DNA of 28,450 nucleotides from PXAP01 sp964520585 (GCA_964520585.1 CAZFOO010000048.1:1-28450), one strand, 5' to 3'. Shown: positions 7,324 to 16,544, counted from the stretch's first letter. The notes: a model not told the origin generated them from the letters alone. Numbers and translations: made by a program.

Positions 7324-9549
7324 TTAACCGTCAAGCCTGATAGCCTTCATTACTGCCTTAACCCTGCTTAACTTGTGAATTAAAAGATCAAGTTGCGATT
7401 TATTTTTTACAATAACCCTTATAACTCCCTCAAACATACCATCCTTAGCATCAATGCTTATCGAACGAAGAGTCATCTTAAGATCTTTGGAAACTACATC
7501 TGATATTTTGTTGATTATACCTACCTCATCTATACCATTTAACCTGATCATGACCTGGAAAAAACTGCTTTCGGAAGAACTGGTCCACTGAGCCTTAACA
7601 ATTCTATAGTCATACCGGCTAAGCATGGAAGGAGCATTAGGGCAACTGGTACGGTGAATTTTGATACCTCCGTTTACACTTACAAAGCCAAATACAGGGT
7701 CGCCAAAAACCGGATTACAACATGGTGCAAATTTATAATCAATATTATTCAGGCTTTCATCAATAATGAGGATATCAGATGTTTTATCAACTACCGCATC
7801 CGGTATTGATTCATCTAAGTCATCGGCTGATGGAGATAAATTTATGCCCGGAGTTCTTTCCTTTTCCTCAAGTTCGATAATAATATCTTTAATATCTGAT
7901 GGATCGATCCTTCCGGTACCTATAAGATAATAAAAATCAAAGGATGATTTAACCTTATAATGTTTAAGTACCTTTCCTTTGATCTTATCAGGAAATTCAA
8001 TTTTCCAGTTTTTAAGTCTCCTGGTTAAAAGCTCCTTACCGGCATCCGAATCAACTTGTTTGGCTTCTTTAAGACTCTGCTTGATCTTGGTCCGTGCCTT
8101 GGCTGTAACAACCCAGTTAAGCCAGTCAATCTTTGGTGTTTGATTTTTGGAAGTCAGAATAGAAACCTGGTCGCCGTTTTTCATAACCTGCTTTATAGGC
8201 ACATTCTTTGCATTAACTTTGGCGCCAACACACTGGCTTCCTATATCGGTGTGAATATCAAAGGCGAAATCCAGAACCGTAGCGCCGGCAGGAAACCGTT
8301 TAATATCTCCCTTCGGAGTAAAAACGAAGACTTCTTCATTATACAGGTTCAGTTTGAAATTATCAATAAATTCAAGAGCACTGGGCTCCGGGTTTTCCAG
8401 AACCTCCCTTATGTGCATCAACCAATCCCCAATTCCTTTATCAATAGCTCCTCCTTTATATTTCCAGTGAGCAGCCAAACCCTTTTCTGCAATTTCATCC
8501 ATCCTGCGTGTACGGATCTGGACTTCCACAAATTTACCTCCCTGTCCTACCACAGTTGTGTGCAACGATTCATATCCATTTGATTTGGGAACCGATATCC
8601 AGTCTCTTAACCTGTTTATATTGGGCTGGTAAAAATCTGTCACTACTGAATAGACTTTCCAGCATTCGGCTTTTTCTTTATCAATATCCGAATTCAAAAT
8701 AATACGAATTGCAAAAATATCATACACCTCCTCAAAACCGGCTTGTTGTTTTTTCATTTTATTCCAGATAGAAAATACCGACTTTGTTCTTCCCTTGATC
8801 TCAAAATCAAAACCCTGTCTTAACAGTTCATTTTTAATCGGTTCGGAGAATTCCCGGATAAACCTGTTACGCGCAGTTGTCGTATTTCGGAGTTTATTCA
8901 GTATGTCGTTATATACCTCTGGATGAGTATACTTCAGGGACAGGTCTTCTAACTCGGACTTAATATTATATAATCCCAGTCGGTGAGCCAGTGGTGCATA
9001 CAGGAAGAAGGTCTCCGATGCAGTCTGTAATTGCCTTTCGGCAGAAGAATGCTCAAGGTTACGCATATTCTCCAGCCTGTCGGCTAGCTTCAACAGTATA
9101 ACACGCACATCTGTCGATAGTGTTAAAAGCAATTTGCGGAAATTTTCGGCCTGTAATGAAGTGTTCATTGACGAAATGCCGGAAATTTTAGTCAGGCCCT
9201 CGACAATAATCCTTACCTGTCTGCCAAAAGAACTCTCAATTTCATTAAGTGTGTTCCCCTGATCCTTAACCGTTTCATGAAGAAGCGCAGATATAATAGC
9301 AGTAGCGCCAAGTCCGATCTCCTCAACAGCAATCCTTGCTACTGCAATGGGATGATATATATACGGGTCGCCTGAATCACGTTTCCTGCTTAAATGTGCA
9401 CTAAGAGCTATATTAAATGCACTTCTTATGTTTTTACTATCCTCACGGGTTATACATCTTCTGCAGACCCGGAGTAATCCGCGGTATTTATTTAGAATAT
9501 TACGCTTTTCCTTGTCAGTCAATACAGAATTATCGATCTTATCTATCAT
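7324..9549 (-). CDS. Long RelA/SpoT homologue, (p)ppGpp synthetase with altered hydrolase site
   Basis: It makes the alarmone (p)ppGpp from GTP/GDP and ATP in starvation. The ATG at 9549 (741 aa) is preferred over the TTG at 9573. Domains in order: HD hydrolase (about 30-180), synthetase (about 230-365), TGS (about 405-475), a Cys/His region (Cys610, Cys611, His632, Cys636) and a C-terminal ACT (about 660-741). The synthetase core looks intact: GRTKSVFSIW near 253, SVPKSNGYESLHT near 319 and the catalytic Glu342 in EVQIRT. In the hydrolase site Arg57, His66, His91, Asp96, Asp157 and Asn161 are present. The metal-binding Asp after His91 is Glu92, however, and the catalytic Glu of the usual ED pair is Lys95 (LLHETVKD). 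That suggests reduced or lost hydrolysis, so a RelA-like paralogue. The gene has its own terminator and is probably monocistronic. Confidence 0.93.
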   Translation of the reverse strand: MIDKIDNSVLTDKEKRNILNKYRGLLRVCRRCITREDSKNIRSAFNIALSAHLSRKRDSGDPYIYHPIAVARIAVEEIGLGATAIISALLHETVKDQGNTLNEIESSFGRQVRIIVEGLTKISGISSMNTSLQAENFRKLLLTLSTDVRVILLKLADRLENMRNLEHSSAERQLQTASETFFLYAPLAHRLGLYNIKSELEDLSLKYTHPEVYNDILNKLRNTTTARNRFIREFSEPIKNELLRQGFDFEIKGRTKSVFSIWNKMKKQQAGFEEVYDIFAIRIILNSDIDKEKAECWKVYSVVTDFYQPNINRLRDWISVPKSNGYESLHTTVVGQGGKFVEVQIRTRRMDEIAEKGLAAHWKYKGGAIDKGIGDWLMHIREVLENPEPSALEFIDNFKLNLYNEEVFVFTPKGDIKRFPAGATVLDFAFDIHTDIGSQCVGAKVNAKNVPIKQVMKNGDQVSILTSKNQTPKIDWLNWVVTAKARTKIKQSLKEAKQVDSDAGKELLTRRLKNWKIEFPDKIKGKVLKHYKVKSSFDFYYLIGTGRIDPSDIKDIIIELEEKERTPGINLSPSADDLDESIPDAVVDKTSDILIIDESLNNIDYKFAPCCNPVFGDPVFGFVSVNGGIKIHRTSCPNAPSMLSRYDYRIVKAQWTSSSESSFFQVMIRLNGIDEVGIINKISDVVSKDLKMTLRSISIDAKDGMFEGVIRVIVKNKSQLDLLIHKLSRVKAVMKAIRLDG

Positions 9550-9622
9550 GGCAAATGCTTTCAGAATATTCAATCAATATCTCAATTGTTCAAATTTATA
9601 AAAAAATCCAATTCCGGAAGAT

Positions 9623-9786
9623 CAGCATTTTGTTCAGACAATTATCCGTTCCCTTGAAAGATCATTCTTACGGCTGTTAATATCAGCGTTATAACAAATA
9701 TGATTCCTGATTAACAGCATTATGTTCCGGCCATTATCCGCTCCGTTGGTTAGGCAAATCCTCCGGCTGTTAATATAATCCTTATA
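9623..9786. repeat. Diverged direct repeat, about 71 bp, period about 92
   Basis: Copy A (9623-9693) and copy B (9715-9786) both start CAGCATT, share ATTATCCG at 9641 and 9733, and share the 13-mer CGGCTGTTAATAT at 9671-9683 and 9764-9776. Both end in TTATA. The repeat fills the spacer between the RelA/SpoT start and the DUF6588-like gene; no gene is seen in that spacer. Confidence 0.6.
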
Positions 9787-9816
9787 TGTCATAAAAAAAG
9801 ATATTTAAAAAAATAA

Positions 9817-9855
9817 TCCCTGACCCGTACCGTAAGATTTGGTACAGATCAGGGA
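9817..9855 (-). terminator. Intrinsic terminator of the DUF6588-like gene
   Basis: The outer stem TCCCTGA/TCAGGGA (9817-9823 with 9849-9855) and inner stem GTACC/GGTAC (9827-9831 with 9841-9845) enclose a 9-nt loop. On - strand the stem is followed by TTATTTTTTT. It sits 26 nt past the stop at 9881. Confidence 0.75.
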
Positions 9856-9880
9856 AAAGAAAAAATCTGATAATTACTTC

Positions 9881-10990
9881 TTAACGGAAACTGATGCCGA
9901 CGCCACCCGTAAGAACAGAATACTGAGAATAAGTATAATCGAAATGTATATGAAGGACCGCAAGCTTAAACTTGACCCCGGCCGTTACCCGTGGCTTAAA
10001 ACCTTTGTAATCACCTGCAAGGCTGAAATCAATGGGATCTTTGAGCGCTGACTGGTCCGTTACTTCAGACTCATTTGTGGTTTCATTTATATCAGGAACC
10101 GGAAACCAGCCTGTCATTTTAAGATTTGTATTGGTTGAATTAACTCCAACTCCCGCATAAGCAGTAATAAATGGAATATCAGCAGATGCAAGTAAGTTGG
10201 CTGTAAAACTTCCTACGCCAAAGTCCAGTTTCTGATTGTCAAAGTTAACCGCGGCAGTGGTATTGTCAGTGGATTCTATATCCGCCGGCAGGACACTAAG
10301 TCCCGTTCCGGTAGAGAATTTAGTATAGCCGGCCATCACGGACAAGTTCACAATCGGAAGTCTTTTTACCGCAGGTATCCACTGTTTAAGACTATGCTTA
10401 ACACCAATTCCCCATAGACCCATATTCCCAACATCTCCCATTTCCACCTCTGGTATAAACCTTCCAATAATATCGGTTCCAAAGGGCAGTCCGATACCAA
10501 GCTGAAGAGTAGGTGCAGGAATAAATCCCAGTCCCGTTCCCTTAGGTAATTCATAACTTGCCAGTGGGTATTCCTGATCGTTTATAGTTTCGAAATACTC
10601 CAGTTCGGCCCTGGGATCACCTGAAGAACCTGCGATGGTAGGAGTTATTGGCGAATTATGAATGTTTAAATTAGGGTTAAGTCCAAGTTCATTAAAATCA
10701 AAAACCTTTGATTCATCGGGAATAATGGCAACATTAACCGATAAAGTAAGGTCAAAGCCCGGAAAACGATGTGTCTTTGCAGTATTGAACCATCCGGCAT
10801 TAAGCGTAGCGCCAAAGGCATTGGTAAAGGGAGAAAGATAGGCTTCGGTCAATTTCTGGGCATCATCGACACCTCCCGAAAGCAGTCTTCCCATATCGCT
10901 CAGTTGAGCAGATGATTTATGTACTGAAAAAGTACTAATTACAGCAATTACTGTAGCTATAATCAAGGCAAATTTTCTGATTATGTTCAT
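9881..10990 (-). CDS. DUF6588-like envelope protein, putative beta-barrel
   Basis: The 369-aa protein has a signal peptide (MNIIRKFALIIATVIAVIST..., cleavage near SSAQ at 26-29). It then has the segment VDDAQKLTEAYLSPFTNAFG and a following W-F-N-T-A-K stretch with GFDLTLSVNVAI. I recall this layout from Bacteroidota proteins of the DUF6588 group, but that recognition is from memory. The remainder is Gly-rich alternating beta strand (LGIGLPFG, SVMAGYTKFSTG) and ends VLTGGVGISFR, as in outer-membrane barrels. Function is unknown. It has its own terminator and stands apart from the genes on both sides. Confidence 0.7.
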   Translation of the reverse strand: MNIIRKFALIIATVIAVISTFSVHKSSAQLSDMGRLLSGGVDDAQKLTEAYLSPFTNAFGATLNAGWFNTAKTHRFPGFDLTLSVNVAIIPDESKVFDFNELGLNPNLNIHNSPITPTIAGSSGDPRAELEYFETINDQEYPLASYELPKGTGLGFIPAPTLQLGIGLPFGTDIIGRFIPEVEMGDVGNMGLWGIGVKHSLKQWIPAVKRLPIVNLSVMAGYTKFSTGTGLSVLPADIESTDNTTAAVNFDNQKLDFGVGSFTANLLASADIPFITAYAGVGVNSTNTNLKMTGWFPVPDINETTNESEVTDQSALKDPIDFSLAGDYKGFKPRVTAGVKFKLAVLHIHFDYTYSQYSVLTGGVGISFR

Positions 10991-11445
10991 TTGTGTAAAA
11001 TAGGTTAAGCAAGTTAATAATCAATTTATAAAAACAATGATGTCTTCCACTAAAAATATTATACAACAAAAGTCTTATTAAGGTTTCAAATCAGAGAGTA
11101 AAATTGGATATAAATAGTGGTCCGGGTGAAACTAATTGTTAAGCAGATATTATTTAAAAATGAACAATAACAGACTTAAGGAGAAATTATTTGATATAAA
11201 GTAAAGCATCTGTTTTAAACAAAACCGAAATGTTTGCAATCTATTACATTATAAAGAAATAATTATTTTCATAACAGAAAGAAGTCCATTCTCAATTTAT
11301 GGATTTCGCCTCAATCTTTGATTAATATTGCATCATTCTGAAATTAACCGTCCTCCTTTCTATATGGCGAAAATAATTATATTCCGTAGGTTCTATAGCT
11401 CGGGTATTTTTCTCAGTTTATAAATTAATCAGGTTAGAATAATAA
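10991..11445. other. 455-bp AT-rich spacer, no gene seen
   Basis: No ORF, RNA gene or strong dyad was recognised. The only candidate signal is the weak promoter for the gene ending at 10990. Confidence 0.6.
11010..11037 (-). promoter_or_regulatory. Weak promoter candidate for the DUF6588-like gene
   Basis: On - strand, TTG (11035-11037) lies 18 nt before TAACTTG (11010-11016), a partial match to the Bacteroidota -33/-7 pattern. It would start transcription shortly before the ATG at 10990. Confidence 0.25.
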
Positions 11446-12918
11446 TTAAAGAAGTGGACTGAATATTCTTGAGAATGATTCAAAGGCTTTGGTTCTTAAG
11501 CTGCGTTTTTTGTTAAAATCCAGGTCAATCTCGCGGCTGTTTGCAAGGTCTTCTAAAAAATAATCCTTGAGTTTCCTGCAAAACTCTTCGTCGTAAATAA
11601 TTGCATTTACTTCAAAATTATTATCAAAGCTCCTTATATCCATATTTGCAGTACCAACCGAGGCAAAAATATCATCTACAATTATAAGTTTGCTGTGAAC
11701 AAAACCCTTCAGATATTCAAATACACTTATTCCTGCTTCAAGCAGTTCATCAATATAGGAGCGGGTGCCATTATAAGCAAGGTGTGAATCAGCTATTCCG
11801 GGAATCAGAATTTTAACATCAATACCACTTAGTGCTACTGTCTTAAGTGCGGTAAGTATACTTTCATTTGGTATAAAATAAGGTATGGCAATATAAATAT
11901 ATTTTTGGGCTGTGCTGATAGCACTGAAATAAGCCTGCATTATGCTGGACCAGTCCGAATCGGGACCGCTTGCAGTGATCTGAACAAGTTGCTTGTTTTT
12001 TATTTTTGATTTCGGAAAATAGGAAATACCGCTGACTATCTCCTCTGAAACAAAATGCCAGTCCACCAAAAAAACCACCTGCAAGGAATTAACAGCCTCT
12101 CCCTCTATTCTCAGATGAGTGTCCCGCCAAAACGGAATCTTTTTGTTTCCAACAAGATAACGGTCAGCTATATTTATTCCACCCACAAAACCGATCTTAC
12201 CATCTACAACAATGATCTTTCTGTGATTTCTGTAATTTATATGGTTGGCAAGCAGAGCAAACCGGACAGGCATAAAGGGATAAAGCTCAACACCAGCAGA
12301 TTCAAGTGATCTCGTGAATTTTTTACCTAATTTCCAGGAGCCTACATCATCGAATATCATCCTGACCTTCACTCCCTCTTTAGCTTTTGAAATTAATATT
12401 TCCCTTATCTCATTACCTATATTGTCATCATCTATAATGTAAAATTCGAGATGTATGTGCTTTTTTGCCTTTTTAAGCTCCAGCTTAATTGCATCAAAAG
12501 TTTGCTTACCATCATTCAGTATCTCAACATGGTTATTGGTTGTAAGCAAAGCCTTGCTGTTTCTCAGCAAAAGATTAATTATCGGAAGTTTAGTCCTTAT
12601 CTTATCATTATCGATAAAACTCTCCTGCTGCAAATCAATTAACTGGTGGTCACTTAAATTGCGTATTCGCTCAAAATCACGGTGACCCTTACGTGAGAAT
12701 ATTTTTTCTTTGCGGTAATTCTTACCCGCAATAAAATAGAATATCAGTCCCAGAACAGGAACCAGGAATAAAACCAGAACCCACGATATAGTTTTGGTGG
12801 GATTCCTGTTATCAAGTATTATGTTTATAGCAAAAACGAGGGCTGTTGCGAGATAAATAATATTAAGTACCAAAAATACCGTGTTCCAGGAGCCATATAA
12901 TGTATTCGGATAATCCAT
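11446..12918 (-). CDS. cls: Cardiolipin synthase (phospholipase D superfamily)
   Basis: It makes cardiolipin by condensing phosphatidylglycerol at the inner membrane. The 490-aa protein has two N-terminal membrane segments (about 13-35 and 44-64), a basic linker, and two PLD catalytic repeats. The first HKD motif is His232-Lys234-Asp239 in HRKIIVVDG followed by FVGGINI. The second is His408-Lys410-Asp415 in HSKLIIVDD followed by SVGTANMDIRS. Length and order match bacterial ClsA-type enzymes. The ATG at 12918 begins just before the first membrane segment. The gene is flanked by spacers of about 400 bp on both sides and looks monocistronic. Confidence 0.93.
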   Translation of the reverse strand: MDYPNTLYGSWNTVFLVLNIIYLATALVFAINIILDNRNPTKTISWVLVLFLVPVLGLIFYFIAGKNYRKEKIFSRKGHRDFERIRNLSDHQLIDLQQESFIDNDKIRTKLPIINLLLRNSKALLTTNNHVEILNDGKQTFDAIKLELKKAKKHIHLEFYIIDDDNIGNEIREILISKAKEGVKVRMIFDDVGSWKLGKKFTRSLESAGVELYPFMPVRFALLANHINYRNHRKIIVVDGKIGFVGGINIADRYLVGNKKIPFWRDTHLRIEGEAVNSLQVVFLVDWHFVSEEIVSGISYFPKSKIKNKQLVQITASGPDSDWSSIMQAYFSAISTAQKYIYIAIPYFIPNESILTALKTVALSGIDVKILIPGIADSHLAYNGTRSYIDELLEAGISVFEYLKGFVHSKLIIVDDIFASVGTANMDIRSFDNNFEVNAIIYDEEFCRKLKDYFLEDLANSREIDLDFNKKRSLRTKAFESFSRIFSPLL

Positions 12919-12987
12919 AAAAACTAAATTAAGTTATGGATGCTTACGGTAATAAATTATCTGATAAAAATAAAACCTCTCGCTAAA

Positions 12988-13012
12988 ATACAATAATTAA
13001 TATATATTGTAT
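12988..13012. promoter_or_regulatory. Dyad upstream of cardiolipin synthase
   Basis: ATACAATA (12988-12995) and TATTGTAT (13005-13012) form perfect 8-bp arms around a 9-nt AT-rich centre, 70 nt upstream of the cls start. It may be an operator; no regulator is nearby. Confidence 0.3.
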
Positions 13013-13108
13013 CCCTGACGAACATTTTCTTTATATTTTAGCTTTGATATGACATTTTTTATTATTATCCCGTCATAATCATAACATAATAACCTTTACC
13101 GGAGATAC

Positions 13109-13159
13109 AACAATTCTTGAGAATACATTCTGCCGGTGTAACAGCAATTCTTGAAAATA
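13109..13159. repeat. Short direct repeats in the spacer after the symporter gene
   Basis: CAATTCTTGAGAATA (13111-13125) recurs as CAATTCTTGAAAATA (13145-13159), period 34. Nearby, TACCGGGAA occurs at 13215-13223 and 13230-13238, period 15. The 399-bp spacer 12919-13317 otherwise holds no gene. Confidence 0.45.
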
Positions 13160-13317
13160 GAGTTTCCTGCAGAAAAGCAACCGGTTATAATGCTGGTTAC
13201 ATAAATCATTAAATTACCGGGAATAGAAATACCGGGAAATAACATTTAAAGCAATTCCAAGGGCCGTCAGCATAATATCCGCAGAACTAATATTTAATAA
13301 TATGCCGGAATAAATGT

Positions 13318-14637
13318 TCAGCTATTCTTGAGTACTGAAGGGGGATATGCAAGCTCATTTTCACTTTTGGCAATGATAGTTGAGGCAGCACAGTTACCCG
13401 TAACATTCACCACGGTCCGCAACATATCAAGAGGTCTGTCCAGGGCCAGAACCATGGCAAGACCCTCTGCAGGCAGTCCTACAGATGTGAGTATTATTAC
13501 CAGCATTACTACTCCCCCTCCTGGTACACCTGGAGTACCGATTGAGGCAAGGGTCGCTGTAAGCACTATTGTAAGCTGCTGTGCCATAGTCAGATCAAAA
13601 CCAAATGCCTGGGCAATAAATACGGCACCAACCGCCTGATAAAGACTTGTCCCGTCCATATTTATGGTTGTACCAATCGGAAGAACAAAACTCGATATAG
13701 TTTTTGATACTCCCAGATCTCTTTCAACAACTTCCATGGAAATGGGCAGTGATGCTGCACTTGAACTTGTTGAGAAAGCTATCATCTGAACCGGACTGAT
13801 TGCTTTGTAAAAGGCACGGTAGCCAATAGGGGTAATGAATTGCATTATAAGCGGATAGATAACAAAAATCATTATAAGATATCCAAGAACAGTAGCTAAT
13901 ATGTAAAGTCCGAGAGATGCAAAAAGATCAAGAGATTCTGAGACGTTATCTCCGGTAAACTCAACAACCAGGGTGCCGAGCAAAGCGAAAACTCCAATGG
14001 GTGCAATCTTCATCACCAGATCAACTATTTTCAGCACTATTTCATTCAATCCATCAAATAAATCCTTAACTACTTTAACTTTTTCATGGGGAATAAGTGC
14101 CACGGCAAGACCAAACAGAATGGCAAAGAAAATTATCTGTAGGATATTTCCGTTGTCACTCGCTGCATTTATAACATTTTCAGGCACGATATCAACAAGG
14201 AGATCAAGAGGAGAACCTGTTTTAACCTGTTCGGCAATTGACTCCTTCTCTCCTACCGAGTTGGCATATTGCTCCTGCATCTCGGTACGCTTGGAATCAG
14301 GAAATGCATAACCTGGTTTCATTATATTTACTATGAGAAGTCCGATAGTTATGGCTACTACTGTTGAGGCCATAAAAAAGCCAAGTGTTTTCAACCCAAT
14401 TCTTGAAAGTTTGCTTATATCGGTGAGACTGGCCATTCCTTTTACAAGTGAAACAAAAATAAGTGGGACGGCCACCAGCTTCAACATGTTAAGAAAAATC
14501 GTACCAAAAGGCTTTATCCACTGCTCATTGAATAGTGTCCATTCAAAGATAACGGCAAGTAACCCCCAAACCAGACCAGCAACCATGCCTGCAACAATTT
14601 TACCCCAAAGGGGCAGGTCTTTCCATTTTTTCCACAT
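13318..14637 (-). CDS. Dicarboxylate/amino acid:cation symporter (GltP/DctA family, DAACS)
   Basis: This inner-membrane carrier brings in acidic amino acids or C4-dicarboxylates with Na+ or H+. The 439-aa protein has the glutamate-transporter hallmarks: the HP1 serine-rich loop STSSSAASLP (about 289-298), NMDGT in TM7 (326-330), the HP2 loop GTPGVPGGG (about 368-376), and TM8 with Asp400, Asp404, Arg407, Thr408 and Asn411. The last set aligns with the Asp/Arg/Thr/Asn substrate site of the archaeal GltPh, and an Arg here favours acidic substrates over neutral ones. A hydrophilic insertion near 110-145 lies between early TM helices. The ATG at 14637 follows a good TAnnTTTG match. It is a single gene. 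Glutamate/aspartate uptake is the best inference; C4-dicarboxylates remain possible. Confidence 0.92.
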   Translation of the reverse strand: MWKKWKDLPLWGKIVAGMVAGLVWGLLAVIFEWTLFNEQWIKPFGTIFLNMLKLVAVPLIFVSLVKGMASLTDISKLSRIGLKTLGFFMASTVVAITIGLLIVNIMKPGYAFPDSKRTEMQEQYANSVGEKESIAEQVKTGSPLDLLVDIVPENVINAASDNGNILQIIFFAILFGLAVALIPHEKVKVVKDLFDGLNEIVLKIVDLVMKIAPIGVFALLGTLVVEFTGDNVSESLDLFASLGLYILATVLGYLIMIFVIYPLIMQFITPIGYRAFYKAISPVQMIAFSTSSSAASLPISMEVVERDLGVSKTISSFVLPIGTTINMDGTSLYQAVGAVFIAQAFGFDLTMAQQLTIVLTATLASIGTPGVPGGGVVMLVIILTSVGLPAEGLAMVLALDRPLDMLRTVVNVTGNCAASTIIAKSENELAYPPSVLKNS

Positions 14638-14668
14638 GATAATTAAATCTTTACAGGTTAAAAAAAAA

Positions 14669-14676
14669 CAAAAATA
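14669..14676 (-). promoter_or_regulatory. Promoter -7 element of the symporter gene
   Basis: TATTTTTG on - strand is an exact match to TAnnTTTG, 31 nt upstream of the ATG at 14637. A clear -33 TTG at the right spacing is not seen. Confidence 0.4.
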
Positions 14677-15008
14677 ATTCTTTGCACTACAATTGAATCT
14701 AAATACAATCTTCTATCTATGTCCTGAACCTATTGCTCTCGACCAAATCTTTATCCTTAAGCATAATCTTCTAAAACTTTTATCCGGTATCTATTCTTCT
14801 GCATAACCTTTTACTTAAGTTTAGTCCGCTCCCCATTATCAGGACTTGCTCAGATTTATCTTAATGTACTTTATTAAAAAGACCATTAATTCTTATTAAT
14901 GATTCATAATCCCAAATAATATGCGGGTTAATCAAGAACGGCCGCTAAAATACATTTTTTTAATGCTAAATTCAGTGTTAACCGTTATTTAATCGAGCTA
15001 TTTATATC
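14677..15008. other. Spacer without a gene
   Basis: AT-rich sequence between the symporter promoter and the MFS terminator. No ORF, RNA gene or strong dyad was recognised. Confidence 0.5.
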
Positions 15009-15037
15009 AAAAATCCCTGACAGCAGATGGGATTTTT
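15009..15037. terminator. Bidirectional hairpin terminator
   Basis: AAAAATCCC (15009-15017) pairs perfectly with GGGATTTTT (15029-15037) over an 11-nt loop. It lies downstream of the MFS gene on -. The A/T ends give a U-tract in either direction. Confidence 0.65.
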
Positions 15038-15115
15038 ATCAATAATTAAACTCTCTCCTTTGCATAAAACCTGACAGCAGGTGGGCTATCATCAATAACT
15101 AAATTCTCTCCTCTG
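15016..15115. repeat. Diverged direct repeat of about 47 bp
   Basis: Copy 1 (15016-15062) and copy 2 (15070-15115) share CCTGACAGCAG at the start, ATCAATAA in the middle and CTCTCC near the end, with period 54. Copy 1 overlaps the terminator hairpin; copy 2 has lost its outer arms but keeps CCTG-ACAG-CAGG. Confidence 0.6.
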
Positions 15116-15163
15116 TTGTTAATCCTGGGTTTTCCAATTCTTTAAAATGGTCAATGTGGATTA

Positions 15164-16336
15164 TTAGCGGGTCAATGATAGACGTGATGTAATGAATTGT
15201 CTCAAAAACAGCATACTGCCAGCAAGGCTCATAATACCTGCAAGATAAATTGCATAGGTAAATGACCCTGTCAAATCAAATAAAAGTCCTCCGCTTACAG
15301 GGCCGGCTATACCTGCTATTGCATATCCCAAAAAAACATATGGATAAATAATGCCTAGATTTCTTACTCCGAATACCTGAGCCGTTTCTTTGGCAAAAAG
15401 AACAAAATTTCCACCAAAACCAAAGCCTGTAAGTAAAGCAATAATTAAATAAGAAATGTTAGATAAAACAATAAAATTCAATGAAATAATGGCCACTGAC
15501 TGAAAAAAAAGTGCCAAAAATATGCTTAAACTTGCTCCTATATAATCGCTCAAAAAACCCCAAACTATCCTGCCTGAAAAATTTGCAACCGCAAATAAGG
15601 AAACTCCAAGCACCAAATAATTTACAGGGATGTAACCTTGTTCGCCGATAATTTTCAAACTTCCAATTATAAGTAATCCGGCAAATGTTCCGAGAAATAT
15701 CCCAAAAAATAGTTTCTTAAAAATACTTGAATCAAGTATTTTTGTTATTTTAAAAGGCTCTTCTGTACTGTTTAAGGTGTCTGGATTTTGATATATTAAG
15801 TTCGATAAAATAAATACAATCAATCCATATGATACCCCTATAGTCTTAAGTAATTGTAGAACATCTTTTCCATTGGACAGGATTTTTTCAGATACTTCCG
15901 ACATAAATACTGCACCTAAACCAAAACCTGCTGCCGCTATGCCCGTAATCAGTCCCTTTTTCTCCGGAAACCATTGAACGGGCGAAGTAAGTGCTACCCA
16001 ATAACCGAAACCTGTTGCTATGCCTGCCAGTATTCCAATTCCTAGGAAAATTAACAGGAAATTACCATTGGAATAGCTTCCTGTAATATACCCCGCAAAA
16101 AATAATAAGCCTGAAATGTAACCGATAAAACGATATTTTATTTTTTCACCTAACTGTCCAACAAAAATCATTGTAGCCGGGAAAATGGCTATTAGAGTTC
16201 CAAATATTATCTGAGATTGAGAAGCAGAAAAATTATATTCTTCAATCAGCTCTGATGCAATTATGCTCCAGGCATAGACGCTACCTATGCAAAGCATTAT
16301 TATAAATGAAGCGAAGACAGTTAAATATTTTTTCAT
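15164..16336 (-). CDS. MFS transporter, oxalate/formate antiporter (OFA)-like
   Basis: The 390-aa integral membrane protein has about 12 hydrophobic segments in two halves with a central polar loop (about 190-205). OFA-type features are an opening helix with GSVYAWSI, the GFGYWVAL segment near 108-115, and GRIVWGFLSDYIG in the second half. It would exchange or import small carboxylates, but the family also includes carriers for other anions. No oxalyl-CoA, formate or pyruvate enzymes are nearby to fix the substrate. The ATG at 16336 is preceded by an AAGGAAG stretch that could act as a ribosome site, and by a promoter candidate at 16370-16400. Confidence 0.85.
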   Translation of the reverse strand: MKKYLTVFASFIIMLCIGSVYAWSIIASELIEEYNFSASQSQIIFGTLIAIFPATMIFVGQLGEKIKYRFIGYISGLLFFAGYITGSYSNGNFLLIFLGIGILAGIATGFGYWVALTSPVQWFPEKKGLITGIAAAGFGLGAVFMSEVSEKILSNGKDVLQLLKTIGVSYGLIVFILSNLIYQNPDTLNSTEEPFKITKILDSSIFKKLFFGIFLGTFAGLLIIGSLKIIGEQGYIPVNYLVLGVSLFAVANFSGRIVWGFLSDYIGASLSIFLALFFQSVAIISLNFIVLSNISYLIIALLTGFGFGGNFVLFAKETAQVFGVRNLGIIYPYVFLGYAIAGIAGPVSGGLLFDLTGSFTYAIYLAGIMSLAGSMLFLRQFITSRLSLTR

Positions 16337-16369
16337 CTTTTTCTTCCTTTTTAAGGATTACAATAATCA

Positions 16370-16400
16370 CAATATTATGGTTCTTAATGCTATTTGCCAA
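16370..16400 (-). promoter_or_regulatory. Promoter candidate for the MFS gene
   Basis: On - strand, TTG (16398-16400) and TAATATTG (16370-16377) are 20 nt apart. The second element differs from TAnnTTTG at one fixed position. The predicted leader is about 25-30 nt. Confidence 0.4.
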
Positions 16401-16544
16401 TAGAGAACTATTTTTCCGGTTAATATGTTCATTTCTGGTAGGGTTATATATTTTAAAGTTAATTTTGCAGGGTTTCCACATATTTAAAAAAGTAGTCCTA
16501 TTGAAGGTGACGGTACAATTACATGCCCGATCTTTCGGCAGGAA

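Noticed and set aside
8056..8583. 175-aa open frame on + inside the RelA/SpoT gene
   Set aside because: It is antisense shadow of a gene with clear domains; no signal, motif or promoter of its own.
13001..13012. AT-rich runs (for example near 13000 and 17735) as a replication origin
   Set aside because: No DnaA-box cluster, iterons or replication genes accompany them.
15164..16336. Calling the MFS gene an oxalate:formate exchanger
   Set aside because: Only general OFA-like features are visible and no oxalate or formate enzymes are nearby, so the substrate was left open.
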